Below are positions 15,301 through 24,333 of a stretch of 64,000 nucleotides of DNA, piece by piece (the first letter of the stretch is position 1; the number at the start of each line of letters is the position of its first letter). The stretch is taken from contig CAZZEX010000008.1 in the NCBI GenBank assembly GCA_964653285.1, positions 12,309 through 76,308 of the forward strand, read 5' to 3'. Both the position numbers and the translations under genes were made by a program. The notes below the pieces were generated by a model, which saw only the letters and a list, made by a program, of their open reading frames with translations, ran no database searches and was not told the DNA's origin. The stretch is from CAZZEX01 sp964653285. GTDB lineage: Bacteria; Chloroflexota; Anaerolineae; B4-G1.

Positions 15301-18300
15301 CTACATCGTGGTAGCGCCCCCCAGTGTTTCGGAAGTCTCGACCGCAACTTCCACCTCCGCTTCATCCTTCTCTTCCGCCGGAGCAGCCACGGAGGGTCTC
15401 AAAGATATGCCCTCGAAACTCTCGATAGGCCCATCGGAATAGGAATTGTCGCCCCGGTACCCGGTGCCGGCCGGTACCAGTTTGCCGATGATGACGTTCT
15501 CCTTCAGCCCCAGAAGCGGATCCTCCTTACCCTCAATCGCTGCGCCGGACAGCACCCTGATGGTGTGCTGGAAGGAGGCAGCGGAGAGGAAACTCTCGGT
15601 GCTCAGGGCTGCTTTGGTGATACCCAACAGCATGGGCCAGCCCTTGGCGGGTTGTCCACCTGCTTCGATCGCCTCACGGTTGACGTCCTCCAACATCAGC
15701 CGGTCCACCATTTCGCCTGGCAGAAGGTTTGTATCGCCCGAATCAGTGACTTGCACTTTGCTCAGCATCTTGCGGAAGATGACCTCGAAGTGCTTATCAC
15801 AGATGTTTACACCCTGCGAGCGGTAAACCTGCTGCACCTCCGAAAGCATATAGCGCTCCGTGGCCTCGCGGCCCAGGACGCGGAGGATATCGTGGGGATT
15901 CAAGACGCCCTCGATCAGTTGCGTGCCAGGCTCAATGCGCTGCCCCTCTTCGACCAGCAACCGGCTGGTCGTGGGAACCTCGTACTCTCGTTCATCACGC
16001 CACTCGTGCACGATGATGATGTGCCGATCCTCGCGGAGCACTCGACCGCCCTTCTCCGCCACGATATGCTTTTCATCGTGCCAAGAGGCAATCGGATCGC
16101 CGGCCTTAACCTCATCATCGTTCTCGATCAAGATCTTCCAGCCCCGTTTGACCTCGTATTCAAACCGCTTGATCTGGCTATCCGCAACGATAACGCTGCG
16201 CTGGCCGTCGGACCGGACGAGGTGTACGCCGCCACCGATTTCGGATATAGAGGCCTCGCCTTTAGGCTTCTTACGCGCCTCGAACAGTTCCTCCACACGC
16301 GGTAGGCCGACGGTGATATCACCGCCCGCCGCCACGCCGCCAGTGTGGAACGTCCGCAGTGTCAGCTGAGTGCCCGGCTCGCCGATGGATTGCGCAGCCA
16401 TGATGCCAACCGCAGTGCCGATGGCTACCATCTTGCCCCGACCCAAATCACGCCCATAGCACAGTGCACAAATGCCCTGGCGGAGTTGACAAGTCATCGG
16501 AGAGCGCAGCAACACGGCCTCAACCCCGGCCTCCTCAACTGCGGCTGCGATGTTCTCGTCAATCCCCTCGTTACGCTCGACAAGCACCTCGCCAGTCTGG
16601 GGGTGAACCACAGGTGCGGCCGCTATCCGCCCAACCAGCCGCTCGAACATAGTTTGTCCCCCCACATCATCCGTGGCACGGACCCAGGTCCCGCCCCTGG
16701 TGCCGCAGTCATGGGCGTTAATGATGACATCCTGCGCCACGTCCACCAGACGGCGCGTCAGGTATCCTGCGTCGGCGGTGCGCAGGGCCGTGTCAGCAAG
16801 GCCCTTGCGCGAGCCATGAGTGCTGATGAAATACTCCAGCGCCGAGAGACCCTCGCGCAGGTTGCTGCGGATAGGCAGTGGGATGATACGCCCAGACGGG
16901 TCGGCCATGAGGCCGCGCATACCGGCCAACTGGGCAATAGGGCCAAACCCTCCCTTGGACGCCCCCGATTGGGCCATAATGGCCACCGAACCGGTTGGAT
17001 TGAGCGCCGCTGATACCGCTTCTGAGACCTGCTCGCGTGCCCGTGACCACAATTCAATGGTGCGGGTATACTGCTCTTCCTCAGTCAACAAGCCACGACG
17101 ATACTGCCGATCCACTTCGGCTACGACCCTCTCCGTCTCCCTGATGATGGTCGCCTTGGCGGGCGGGATAACCAGATCGGAGATCGCAATGGTCACACCG
17201 GAACGGGTGGCATACTCAAATCCGATATTCTTGATACGGTCCACCACTCCCGTCGTCACCTCGCCGCCTAACCGGCGATAGCATACCCCGACCAGTTCCT
17301 GAAGCGTGCTCTTGTTCATCGGCCGGTTAATGAAGCGTAGTTCATCGGGCAGGATGCGGTTAAAAATGCAGCGCCCCACGGTGGTTTCGACAGGCTTTGA
17401 TGGAGGGGACCTATGGTCGTATACCTGCGCCACAATGATGGGGGTGTGCAGGTCAACGTCTCCGAGCGAATAAGCCAACTCCACCTCGTCTGTGTCAACG
17501 AATGGCTTGCGCTTATCCTCGGCCCGGCTCGAATCCTCCATCGTCAAATAGTAGACCCCCAGGCACATATCCTTGGTCGGGCCGACGACAGGTTGGCCGT
17601 CGGCGGGCTTGAGCAGGTTGTGGGAGGCCAGCATCAGTTTGCGAGCCTCTTCGACGGCCCTTCGCGAGAGCGGCATGTGGACGGCCATCTGGTCGCCGTC
17701 GAAGTCCGCGTTAAAAGCAGCGCAGGCCAGGGGGTGGATATGGATCGCTTTGCCCTCGACCAACACCGGCTCGAAAGCCTGGATGCCCAGGCGGTGCAGG
17801 GTAGGCGCGCGGTTGAGTAGCACCGGGCGATCCCTGATCACCTCCTCCAGCACTTCCCACACCTCAGGTCGCTCACGCTCAATGATGCGCTTGGCGGACT
17901 TGACGTTACTGGCGTAGTTGTATTCGACCAGTTTACTGATAACGAAGGGACGGTAAAGTTCCAGTGCCATTGTCTTGGGCAGGCCGCACTGGTACAGTTT
18001 CAATTTGGGGCCGATGACAATGACCGAACGGCCGGAGTAATCCACGCGCTTACCGAGCAGGTTGCGACGGAAGCGGCCTTTCTTGCCCTTCAACATATCG
18101 CTCAGCGACTTCAGTTCGCGACGACCGCGACGGGAGAGCGCTTTGCCGCGCTGACTGTTGTCAATCAGGCTGTCCACCGCCTCCTGGAGCATGCGCTTCT
18201 CGTTGCGCACGATCACGTCGGGCGCACCCAGTTCCAGCAAACGCTTGAGGCGGTTGTTGCGGTTGATGACCCGGCGGTAAAGGTCGTTCAGGTCGGAGGT

Positions 18301-19608
18301 AGCGAAGCGCCCGCCATCAAGTTGCACCATCGGGCGCATGTCGGGCGGGATGACCGGCAGGACGGTCAGGATCATCCACTCAGGCCGGTTGCCGCTCTTG
18401 CGCAGCGCCTCGACGACGCACAAGCGCTTGGTGGCCTTCTTGCGCCGCTGCTTCGACGTGCCATGGCGTACTTCGTGCCACAGTTCCTTGGCCAACTTGT
18501 CCAGGTCCAGGCCACACAGAATCTCGTGGAACGCTTCGGCACCCATGCCGGCCTTGAAGACCTGGCCCCATTTGCTCTTTAGTTCCCGTAGACGAGGCTC
18601 ATTGAGGAACTGGAGTTCGGCCAGTCCCAGCAGCTCCTCCCGATTGGCTCTGAACCTGGTACGCAGTGCGGCGACGTCTATGACCAACTGCTCTTTAATG
18701 CGTATGATCTCGCTCGCCGTCGCCTCACGCCAATGTTCGAGGTCCACTTCCAGGGGAGCTGCCATCTCCTCCTGCCGTGCCCGCAACTCGGCCTCCAGTT
18801 GGCTGAGATAACCCTGGACGATTTGATTGAGCAGTGTCAGGTGCTCGCGTCCTATCATGACACCCTTTTCGGCGACGATGGCACCGGTAGGCTTGAAGAC
18901 AAGAGGGGCTCGGCGAGTCTTACCCTGGCGATCCTCGATCTTCTTCTGCAGCGCCTGGGCTTCCTTGATCACCTGTTCAGTAGCGACGGCGAGTTCCTCA
19001 TCGAGTCGGGCTTGGATCTCCCGCAACTGCTCCTGGATCCGGGCCTCTTCCTGGGCAACTTGCTGCTCCAGCGCCGTGGTGCCCTCCTGGGCCACGGCCT
19101 CCAGTTGTTCCCGCTCCTCCTTGAATTCCACATCCAGTCGCTTGAGGGCCTTCTGGCGTGCCTCCTCGTCCACATTGGTGATGACGTGCTGGGCGAAGTA
19201 GAGTACACGGTCCATGTTGCGCTTGGAGATGCCGAGCAGGATGCCGAGGTAACTGGGGACGCGGCGGGTATACCAGATGTGGGCGACCGGAGCGGCCAGT
19301 TCGATGTGGCCCATGCGTTCGCGCCGCACCGACGAGCGGGTCACTTCAACGCCACATTTATCACAGATGATGCCCTTGTAGCGAATGTTTTTGTACTTGC
19401 CGCAGTAGCACTGCCAATCCTTGGTGGGACCGAAGATGGCCTCACAGAAGAGGCCGTCTTTTTCGGGGCGCAGGCGACGGTAGTTGATGGTTTCAGGTTT
19501 GGTGACCTCGCCGTAGGACCATGAGCGGATCTGCTCGGGTGACGCCAGGCTGATGCGCAATGCGCGAAACTCTCGCGCTTCTAGCACTTGTTCTTCTCGC
19601 TCGTTCAT
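15301..19608 (-). CDS. rpoC: DNA-directed RNA polymerase beta' subunit
   Basis: The 1435-residue catalytic subunit of RNA polymerase. The N-terminal zinc site shows as CYCGKYK and CDKCGVEVT. The catalytic Mg loop is NADFDGDQMAVHMP. The second zinc site appears as HDCGTRGGTW with CQLRQGICALCYGRDLG, and IGEPGTQLTLRTFHTGG is the bridge/trigger region. A long charged coiled-coil insertion occupies about residues 145-260. I chose ATG 19608, with GGTGA six nt upstream; GTG 19617 is possible. There is no rpoB next to it: a divergent ROK regulator lies upstream, and the gene has its own promoter and a leader hairpin. Confidence 0.99.
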   Translation of the reverse strand: MNEREEQVLEAREFRALRISLASPEQIRSWSYGEVTKPETINYRRLRPEKDGLFCEAIFGPTKDWQCYCGKYKNIRYKGIICDKCGVEVTRSSVRRERMGHIELAAPVAHIWYTRRVPSYLGILLGISKRNMDRVLYFAQHVITNVDEEARQKALKRLDVEFKEEREQLEAVAQEGTTALEQQVAQEEARIQEQLREIQARLDEELAVATEQVIKEAQALQKKIEDRQGKTRRAPLVFKPTGAIVAEKGVMIGREHLTLLNQIVQGYLSQLEAELRARQEEMAAPLEVDLEHWREATASEIIRIKEQLVIDVAALRTRFRANREELLGLAELQFLNEPRLRELKSKWGQVFKAGMGAEAFHEILCGLDLDKLAKELWHEVRHGTSKQRRKKATKRLCVVEALRKSGNRPEWMILTVLPVIPPDMRPMVQLDGGRFATSDLNDLYRRVINRNNRLKRLLELGAPDVIVRNEKRMLQEAVDSLIDNSQRGKALSRRGRRELKSLSDMLKGKKGRFRRNLLGKRVDYSGRSVIVIGPKLKLYQCGLPKTMALELYRPFVISKLVEYNYASNVKSAKRIIERERPEVWEVLEEVIRDRPVLLNRAPTLHRLGIQAFEPVLVEGKAIHIHPLACAAFNADFDGDQMAVHMPLSRRAVEEARKLMLASHNLLKPADGQPVVGPTKDMCLGVYYLTMEDSSRAEDKRKPFVDTDEVELAYSLGDVDLHTPIIVAQVYDHRSPPSKPVETTVGRCIFNRILPDELRFINRPMNKSTLQELVGVCYRRLGGEVTTGVVDRIKNIGFEYATRSGVTIAISDLVIPPAKATIIRETERVVAEVDRQYRRGLLTEEEQYTRTIELWSRAREQVSEAVSAALNPTGSVAIMAQSGASKGGFGPIAQLAGMRGLMADPSGRIIPLPIRSNLREGLSALEYFISTHGSRKGLADTALRTADAGYLTRRLVDVAQDVIINAHDCGTRGGTWVRATDDVGGQTMFERLVGRIAAAPVVHPQTGEVLVERNEGIDENIAAAVEEAGVEAVLLRSPMTCQLRQGICALCYGRDLGRGKMVAIGTAVGIMAAQSIGEPGTQLTLRTFHTGGVAAGGDITVGLPRVEELFEARKKPKGEASISEIGGGVHLVRSDGQRSVIVADSQIKRFEYEVKRGWKILIENDDEVKAGDPIASWHDEKHIVAEKGGRVLREDRHIIIVHEWRDEREYEVPTTSRLLVEEGQRIEPGTQLIEGVLNPHDILRVLGREATERYMLSEVQQVYRSQGVNICDKHFEVIFRKMLSKVQVTDSGDTNLLPGEMVDRLMLEDVNREAIEAGGQPAKGWPMLLGITKAALSTESFLSAASFQHTIRVLSGAAIEGKEDPLLGLKENVIIGKLVPAGTGYRGDNSYSDGPIESFEGISLRPSVAAPAEEKDEAEVEVAVETSETLGGATTM

Positions 19609-19642
19609 TGTTCTCACCTGCTAGGGAACTCTCACAAAACAT

Positions 19643-19682
19643 GCAAGAAAGAAGCGCCTGAGGCTCCCTTGCTCAGCGCTTC
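19643..19682 (-). terminator. Terminator-like leader hairpin (possible attenuator) of rpoC
   Basis: In the rpoC 5' leader, GAAGCGCTGAG pairs with CTCAGGCGCTTC with one bulged base and a 9-nt loop, followed on the minus strand by TTTCTTGC. It lies between the promoter and the start codon, so it is placed to abort transcription. The T-run is short, so efficiency is unclear. Confidence 0.5.
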
Positions 19683-19716
19683 ATCGAGGAGAACTTCATC
19701 CATCATTAGTGGCCAT

Positions 19717-19744
19717 ATTATAACGGCTTCCGCCGTTTTGTCAA
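19717..19744 (-). promoter_or_regulatory. Consensus sigma70 promoter of rpoC
   Basis: On the minus strand TTGACA and TATAAT are both perfect, separated by 16 bp. The spacer contains the dyad AACGGC-GGAA-GCCGTT. Predicted transcripts have a leader of about 100 nt. Confidence 0.85.
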
Positions 19745-19776
19745 GCAAGTAGGAAACCGGTCCACAGCCCGATTTC

Positions 19777-19805
19777 TTGACAGGGAATCGAATTCGTGGT
19801 ATAAT
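19777..19805 (+). promoter_or_regulatory. Consensus sigma70 promoter of the ROK regulator gene
   Basis: TTGACA (19777-19782) and TATAAT (19800-19805) are perfect and 17 bp apart. The start point should be near 19812, giving a leader of about 65 nt. It is divergent from the rpoC promoter, with about 33 bp between the -35 boxes. Confidence 0.85.
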
Positions 19806-19807
19806 AT

Positions 19808-19834
19808 CTTTGTTAGTTAGCTAAACTACCAAAG
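19808..19834. promoter_or_regulatory. 27-bp dyad at the ROK gene start site, likely autoregulatory operator
   Basis: The pattern is CTTTG-n-TAGTT-n5-AACTA-n-CAAAG, with both arm blocks perfectly symmetric. It begins 3 bp after the -10 box and covers the predicted transcription start. ROK repressors of the XylR/NagC kind bind AT-rich dyads at such positions. Confidence 0.65.
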
Positions 19835-19876
19835 CGGGTAAGAAGTAGTGTACGCTGGATATGCATTGAGGATGTC

Positions 19877-21064
19877 TTGCAAAAAGCAACAGCGCAGCAA
19901 CTAAAAGAGCACAATCAACAACTGGTGCTCAAGGCCATCTATACTGACCAGGCCAACAGCCGGGCGGCGATTGCGGAAAAAACCGGCCTGACTCGCCCCA
20001 CCGTCTCGCAAATCGTCGGCGAGTTGCTGGAAGCCGGGCTTGTGCAAGAAGAGGGCCCGGGAGAGAGCCGGGGAGGAAAACCTCCCACCATCTTGAGCTT
20101 TATTGACGACGCTTACCAGATCATCGGCTTGCACCTGGAGGGATGTAGGACATTCGGCGCCGTGACCGATCTGCGGGGGCGAATCCTGACTCGCACAGCC
20201 CGGCCTACCGATCGCACAGACGTGGAGAGTGTGCTGACAAGTCTGGACCTCATATTGGACGACCTGCGCGCTCAAGCCACGCGACCACTGCTGGGCATTG
20301 GCGTCAGTGTGCCAGGGTTGGTAGATCACCGCAATGGCGTGGTTCGTTACACGGCCTATCTGAACTGGCAGAATGTGCCGCTGGGTGAGCGACTGGCCAC
20401 ACACTGCGATGACATCCCCATTTACCTGGACAACGACACCAACCTGGCTGCCCTGGGCGAACGGGTCTTTGGCGCTGGGGATGGGATAGACAACATGGTC
20501 ATCGTGATGGTGGGCACTGCCGGCATTGGCGCCGGGATCGTCGTGAACGGCGAGATTTATCATGGCGCGGGGGGCGGAGCCGGCGAGATCGGGCACATGC
20601 CAGTAGCCGACAGCGACGTGTCCTGCGTGTGTGGTCGCCGGGGTTGCCTGGAAGCAGTGGCCAGCGGTTGGGCGTTGGTCCGACAGGCGCGGGAGGCAGC
20701 GGCCGCACACCCCGACTCGGCACTGAACGCGCTGGCCCCTGACGACATAACCCTCGAAGACGTGCGGCAGGCAGTGGAGGCCGGCGATCCGACAGCGGTA
20801 GCCCTGGCCCAGAAAGTGGGTCACTACCTGGGACTGGCAGTGGCCATCATCGCCAGCACCGTGAACCCGCAGCGGGTCGTCATCGGGGGCAGTGTGTCGG
20901 AGTTGGGAGATGCATTGTTTGACAGCCTCCGGCGCACCGTCGGCGAGCACACGTTGACGATTCTGGCGCAAGAGATAGAGATTCTTCCAGCCAGCCTCGG
21001 TACGGACGTGAACATCCTGGGCGCAGCGGCCCAGGTGCTGAAAGGCGAATTAGGGGTCATCTGA
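19877..21064 (+). CDS. ROK-family transcriptional regulator
   Basis: The 395-residue protein has an N-terminal winged helix-turn-helix at about residues 12-65 (RAAIAEKTGLTRPTVSQIVG) and a C-terminal sugar-kinase-like ROK domain. The zinc motif CVCGRRGCLEAVASG and GAGEIGHMPV are the ROK signature. VGTAGIGAGIVVNG is the ATP-binding-like glycine region, often used here only for effector sensing. The start is TTG at 19877 with GAGGA just upstream. It stands directly before the ABC transporter genes, so it likely represses them and itself in response to a sugar or sugar phosphate; the effector is unknown. Confidence 0.92.
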   Translation: MQKATAQQLKEHNQQLVLKAIYTDQANSRAAIAEKTGLTRPTVSQIVGELLEAGLVQEEGPGESRGGKPPTILSFIDDAYQIIGLHLEGCRTFGAVTDLRGRILTRTARPTDRTDVESVLTSLDLILDDLRAQATRPLLGIGVSVPGLVDHRNGVVRYTAYLNWQNVPLGERLATHCDDIPIYLDNDTNLAALGERVFGAGDGIDNMVIVMVGTAGIGAGIVVNGEIYHGAGGGAGEIGHMPVADSDVSCVCGRRGCLEAVASGWALVRQAREAAAAHPDSALNALAPDDITLEDVRQAVEAGDPTAVALAQKVGHYLGLAVAIIASTVNPQRVVIGGSVSELGDALFDSLRRTVGEHTLTILAQEIEILPASLGTDVNILGAAAQVLKGELGVI

Positions 21065-21164
21065 TCCTACGTCTCGCTTGTGCACAATTCCCTCAAGAGG
21101 GCGTAGCAAGGCAATGAGAGCGAGAAGGATCGACCTGATACCCTATATGAAAGGGAAGTGATTA

Positions 21165-22247
21165 TTGAGCAGTACAACGCTTGCCACCAAGGCTGCCCCA
21201 AAGCGACCGCCCATTGTGTATTGGATCAAACGCATCACCTCAAACTTCCTGGTGAGGAGGCTGGCCAAGGCGCTCTTCACCATCTGGTTTGTGACCAGCC
21301 TGATCTTCTTTCTCGTCCGCCTGATGCCGTCCAACCCCGTCGAGGTATACATCAACGAACTTATCATGTACTACGGTATGAGTTACGACGAGGCCAGGGA
21401 CATTGCTGCCTCTCTCTTCGCCATTGACCTGGACGCGCCCCTGCACGAACAGTATTTTGACTATGTGGGCCAGTTGCTCCATGGAAATCTGGGCACCTCC
21501 TTGCGCTCGCCGGGAACCCCTGTGATGAGCATTATCGTCACTTTTCTCCCCTGGACAATCTTCAGCGTGGGCATTGGCCTGCTGGTCAGTTTCACCCTGG
21601 GCGTCACGCTGGGTATGCTGATGGCCTACAAACGGGAATCGTTCTGGGAGCCGCTTCTATCCGGCGTTGCCTCGACGTTGAGTTCGATACCCAGTTACAT
21701 CATCGGCATTGTGCTTCTCGTCTACCTGGGCGTCTATTGGGGACTGGTCCCGATCCACCAAATGCGCGGTTCAAGGTCGCCCGGCGTTCAGCCCGGCTTC
21801 ACCCTGGAGTTTATTAGCGACATATCCTTCCACGCCGCTCTGCCTATCGCCACCTACGTACTCGCCACCATCGGAATCTGGATTCTTTCTATGAAGAGCA
21901 GCACGATGAGCACGCTGGGGGAGGACTACGTCACCGTGGCCCGGGCGCGTGGCCTCTCGGAAACGCGTATCACCACCGCTTACGTGGGCCGCAACGCCAT
22001 GCTTCCTCTCATCACCCAACTGGCCATCAACATCGGCTTTATCGTTGGGGGTTCGATCCTGATCGAAAATATATTCGTCTATCAGGGTATCGGCTTTCGC
22101 CTCCTGGAGGCCCTCAACACCCGCGACTATCCGCTGATGCAAGGCATCTTTTTGATAATCACCACCTCGGTCGTTCTCTCTAACCTGTTGGCAGACTTCG
22201 TCTACGGCTGGCTGGATCCCCGCGTTCGCGTCTCTGGAGGTGAATAG
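21165..22247 (+). CDS. ABC transporter permease, DppB/OppB type
   Basis: The 360-residue integral membrane protein has an N-terminal cytoplasmic arm and about six transmembrane helices, beginning with ALFTIWFVTSLIFFLV. The EAA loop that contacts the ATPase reads EDYVTVARARGLSE. VLRP-like segments and GSILIENIFVYQGIG are typical of dipeptide/oligopeptide permeases. The start is TTG at 21165, after GGGAAG. It pairs with the permease encoded two bases downstream. Such transporters also carry oligosaccharides in several phyla, which would suit the neighbouring genes. Confidence 0.93.
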   Translation: MSSTTLATKAAPKRPPIVYWIKRITSNFLVRRLAKALFTIWFVTSLIFFLVRLMPSNPVEVYINELIMYYGMSYDEARDIAASLFAIDLDAPLHEQYFDYVGQLLHGNLGTSLRSPGTPVMSIIVTFLPWTIFSVGIGLLVSFTLGVTLGMLMAYKRESFWEPLLSGVASTLSSIPSYIIGIVLLVYLGVYWGLVPIHQMRGSRSPGVQPGFTLEFISDISFHAALPIATYVLATIGIWILSMKSSTMSTLGEDYVTVARARGLSETRITTAYVGRNAMLPLITQLAINIGFIVGGSILIENIFVYQGIGFRLLEALNTRDYPLMQGIFLIITTSVVLSNLLADFVYGWLDPRVRVSGGE

Positions 22248-22249
22248 GC

Positions 22250-23155
22250 ATGGCAGAGGCAGCCGTACACGACGCGCAAGCCGCCTTCAGCTGGATCGGG
22301 GGTCTCCTCCGGGGATGCGGCATATTCCTGAAGAACATGAGCCGCAACAAGATCGGCTTCCTGGGCTTCTTGATGTTCATCGGCTTCGTCTTGCTGACGA
22401 CCGTGGGGCCAAGATTTGTTACGGAAGAACTGGGCGCTGATCTCACCTCCATCTATGAGCCCCCCTCGCGGGAGCACCCTCTGGGCACCGACAGTCAGGG
22501 GAAGGACATCTGGGCGCAGATCGTCCACGGCGGTGCTGACATCCTGCAGATGGCCCTCCTCACCGGCGTGATCTCGACCCTCATCGGCATCACTCTGGGA
22601 TCGTTGAGTGCCATCATCGGCGGCGGTTTTGATTCTTTTCTCACCACGCTGGCCGACGTCTGGCTGACCATCCCGCGTTTTCCCCTTCTGGCAGTTCTGG
22701 CTACTCTGATACAACTCAACAGTGTGGTGACACTGGCTTTGCTACTATCTGTGCTCTCTTGGGCTGGTCTATATCGTGCCATCCGCGCCCAGGTGTTCTC
22801 GCTGAAGGAGCGGGACTACGTGGAGGCCGCCGTGGCGCTGGACCTGGGGTTGCGGCACATCATCTTTTCAGAGGTGCTGCCGAATATGATGAGTTACATC
22901 GCTATCAGTTTCACCTTCGCTATGACGGCGGCTATCTACGCTCAAGTGGGCCTGGTCTTTTTGGGTCTGGTGCCCCTGACCCGTAACTGGGGGGTGATGA
23001 TCAACCTGGCCTGGACCCAGGGGGCGATCTTCTTCCGTGACAGCATCTATTTCATCATGGCACCGGTCACGGCCATCGCCTTGTTCCAGTTATCCATCGT
23101 CTGGATGAGCCGTTCGTTGGAAGAAGTGTTCAATCCACGACTGCGAACCGGGTAA
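22250..23155 (+). CDS. ABC transporter permease, DppC/OppC type
   Basis: The 301-residue partner permease begins with a cytoplasmic segment, then the first helix GFLMFIGFVLLTTVGP. HPLGTDSQGKDIWAQIVHGG is the motif characteristic of the DppC branch, and the EAA loop is KERDYVEAAVALDLG. About six membrane helices are visible. It starts two bases after the DppB-type stop, so the pair is translated together. A heptamer repeat separates it from the ATPase genes. Confidence 0.93.
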   Translation: MAEAAVHDAQAAFSWIGGLLRGCGIFLKNMSRNKIGFLGFLMFIGFVLLTTVGPRFVTEELGADLTSIYEPPSREHPLGTDSQGKDIWAQIVHGGADILQMALLTGVISTLIGITLGSLSAIIGGGFDSFLTTLADVWLTIPRFPLLAVLATLIQLNSVVTLALLLSVLSWAGLYRAIRAQVFSLKERDYVEAAVALDLGLRHIIFSEVLPNMMSYIAISFTFAMTAAIYAQVGLVFLGLVPLTRNWGVMINLAWTQGAIFFRDSIYFIMAPVTAIALFQLSIVWMSRSLEEVFNPRLRTG

Positions 23156-23160
23156 TGGTC

Positions 23161-23195
23161 CAATGAACAATGAACAATGAACAATGAACAATGAA
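23161..23195. repeat. Perfect heptamer tandem repeat, five units of CAATGAA
   Basis: Five exact CAATGAA units lie between the permease and the first ATPase gene. The ATG used for the ATPase falls inside the fifth unit, and no ribosome-binding site can be seen in the tract. Confidence 0.95.
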
Positions 23196-24333
23196 GAGTG
23201 ATACCGAATCCTGCCTGGACTGGAGTGTTGGTGAGGACACGAAGGACATAGACGTCCCCCTATCAGTTCGGGACCTATGGGTGGAATATCAGATCGAGCG
23301 GGGCGCGGTGAAAGCCGTGCGCGGTGTGAATCTCGACCTGCGCAAGGGAGAAAGCCTGTCTCTGATTGGCGAGAGTGGCTGTGGCAAGACGACGTTCGGG
23401 TTGGCGTTGATCCGATTGCTGGTCAAAGCGGCCACCATTCGCCAGGGCCAGATCATATACTGTCGTGGCAGTCAGGGGTTTGACGTGCTCACTCTTGGTG
23501 AAAGAGAAATGCGTTACTTCCGCTGGAGCGAGTGTGCGATGGTCTTCCAGTCAGCGCTCAACGCCTTCAACCCGGTGCTGCACATCTGGGACCAGATGTA
23601 CGACACCGTCAAGGCCCACGGCGGCATGTCCAAAGATGAGGCGCGCCAACGCGCCCTGGACTTGCTGCGTCACGTCCAACTCGACCCCGGGCGCGTCATT
23701 GACGCATATCCGCACGAACTGAGCGGTGGCATGCGTCAGCGCGTCCTGCTGGCGATGAGCCTGCTGCTGGACCCTCAGGTCATCATCCTGGACGAGCCCA
23801 CGACGGCGCTGGACATCCTGACCCAACGCACGATTATCGAATTGTTGCGTCGGCTCAAGCAAGAACTTGGCTTCTCGATGATCGTCATCTCGCACGACCT
23901 TTCGATAGCCGCGGAACTGGCCGACCGGGTGGCGACGATGTACGCCGGTGCCATCGTGGAGCTTGGCCCAGTCAATGACATCTTTTACCGCCCGGCGCAT
24001 CCCTACACCCTGGGCCTGATCAGGGCCGTGCCCACTGTGACTGGCGAATTCGAAGACCTGATCTCAATCCCTGGCTCGCCGCCCGACCTGGTTGACCTGC
24101 CTTCTGGCTGCAAGTTTCACCTCCGCTGTCCTTATGCCACAGATCGGTGCCGGGAAGAGGAGCCAACACTTACGCCCTACTACGGGGAGGACCACGCCGT
24201 GGCTTGCTTCCACTCGGATCAAGTCCGGCAGGACGCCGACGCTATGTGGGAGCGACACAATCACCAGCGTGGGACTTCCAGCACCGGCTCTTCAGGCCAG
24301 TGCGGGGCGCACCGCCAGACAGGAAAGGCGTGA
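23191..24333 (+). CDS. ABC transporter ATPase, DppD type
   Basis: The 380-residue protein has Walker A GESGCGKTT, signature LSGGMRQR, and Walker B VIILDEPTTALD, then the C-terminal oligopeptide-transporter domain with Cys-containing CKFHLRCPYATDRC. It powers the DppB/DppC permeases. The start is uncertain: ATG 23191 sits in a heptamer repeat without a ribosome site, and residues 1-25 have no family counterpart. The last 20 or so residues (from about 24271) come from a palindromic repeat element found elsewhere in the window, so the natural C-terminus has probably been extended. Confidence 0.92.
   Translation: MKSDTESCLDWSVGEDTKDIDVPLSVRDLWVEYQIERGAVKAVRGVNLDLRKGESLSLIGESGCGKTTFGLALIRLLVKAATIRQGQIIYCRGSQGFDVLTLGEREMRYFRWSECAMVFQSALNAFNPVLHIWDQMYDTVKAHGGMSKDEARQRALDLLRHVQLDPGRVIDAYPHELSGGMRQRVLLAMSLLLDPQVIILDEPTTALDILTQRTIIELLRRLKQELGFSMIVISHDLSIAAELADRVATMYAGAIVELGPVNDIFYRPAHPYTLGLIRAVPTVTGEFEDLISIPGSPPDLVDLPSGCKFHLRCPYATDRCREEEPTLTPYYGEDHAVACFHSDQVRQDADAMWERHNHQRGTSSTGSSGQCGAHRQTGKA
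24271..24310. repeat. REP-like element (CCGGCTCTTCAGGCC core), copy 1, in frame
   Basis: The core AGCACCGGCTCTTCAGGCC lies in the 3' end of the DppD-type gene. Related copies lie at 25610-25644, 25693-25729 and, inverted, 51097-51130. Confidence 0.65.

Noticed and set aside
19901..20971. Open frame of 356 codons antisense to the ROK gene
   Set aside because: Shadow frame caused by codon bias; the plus strand has HTH and ROK motifs, a promoter and an operator.
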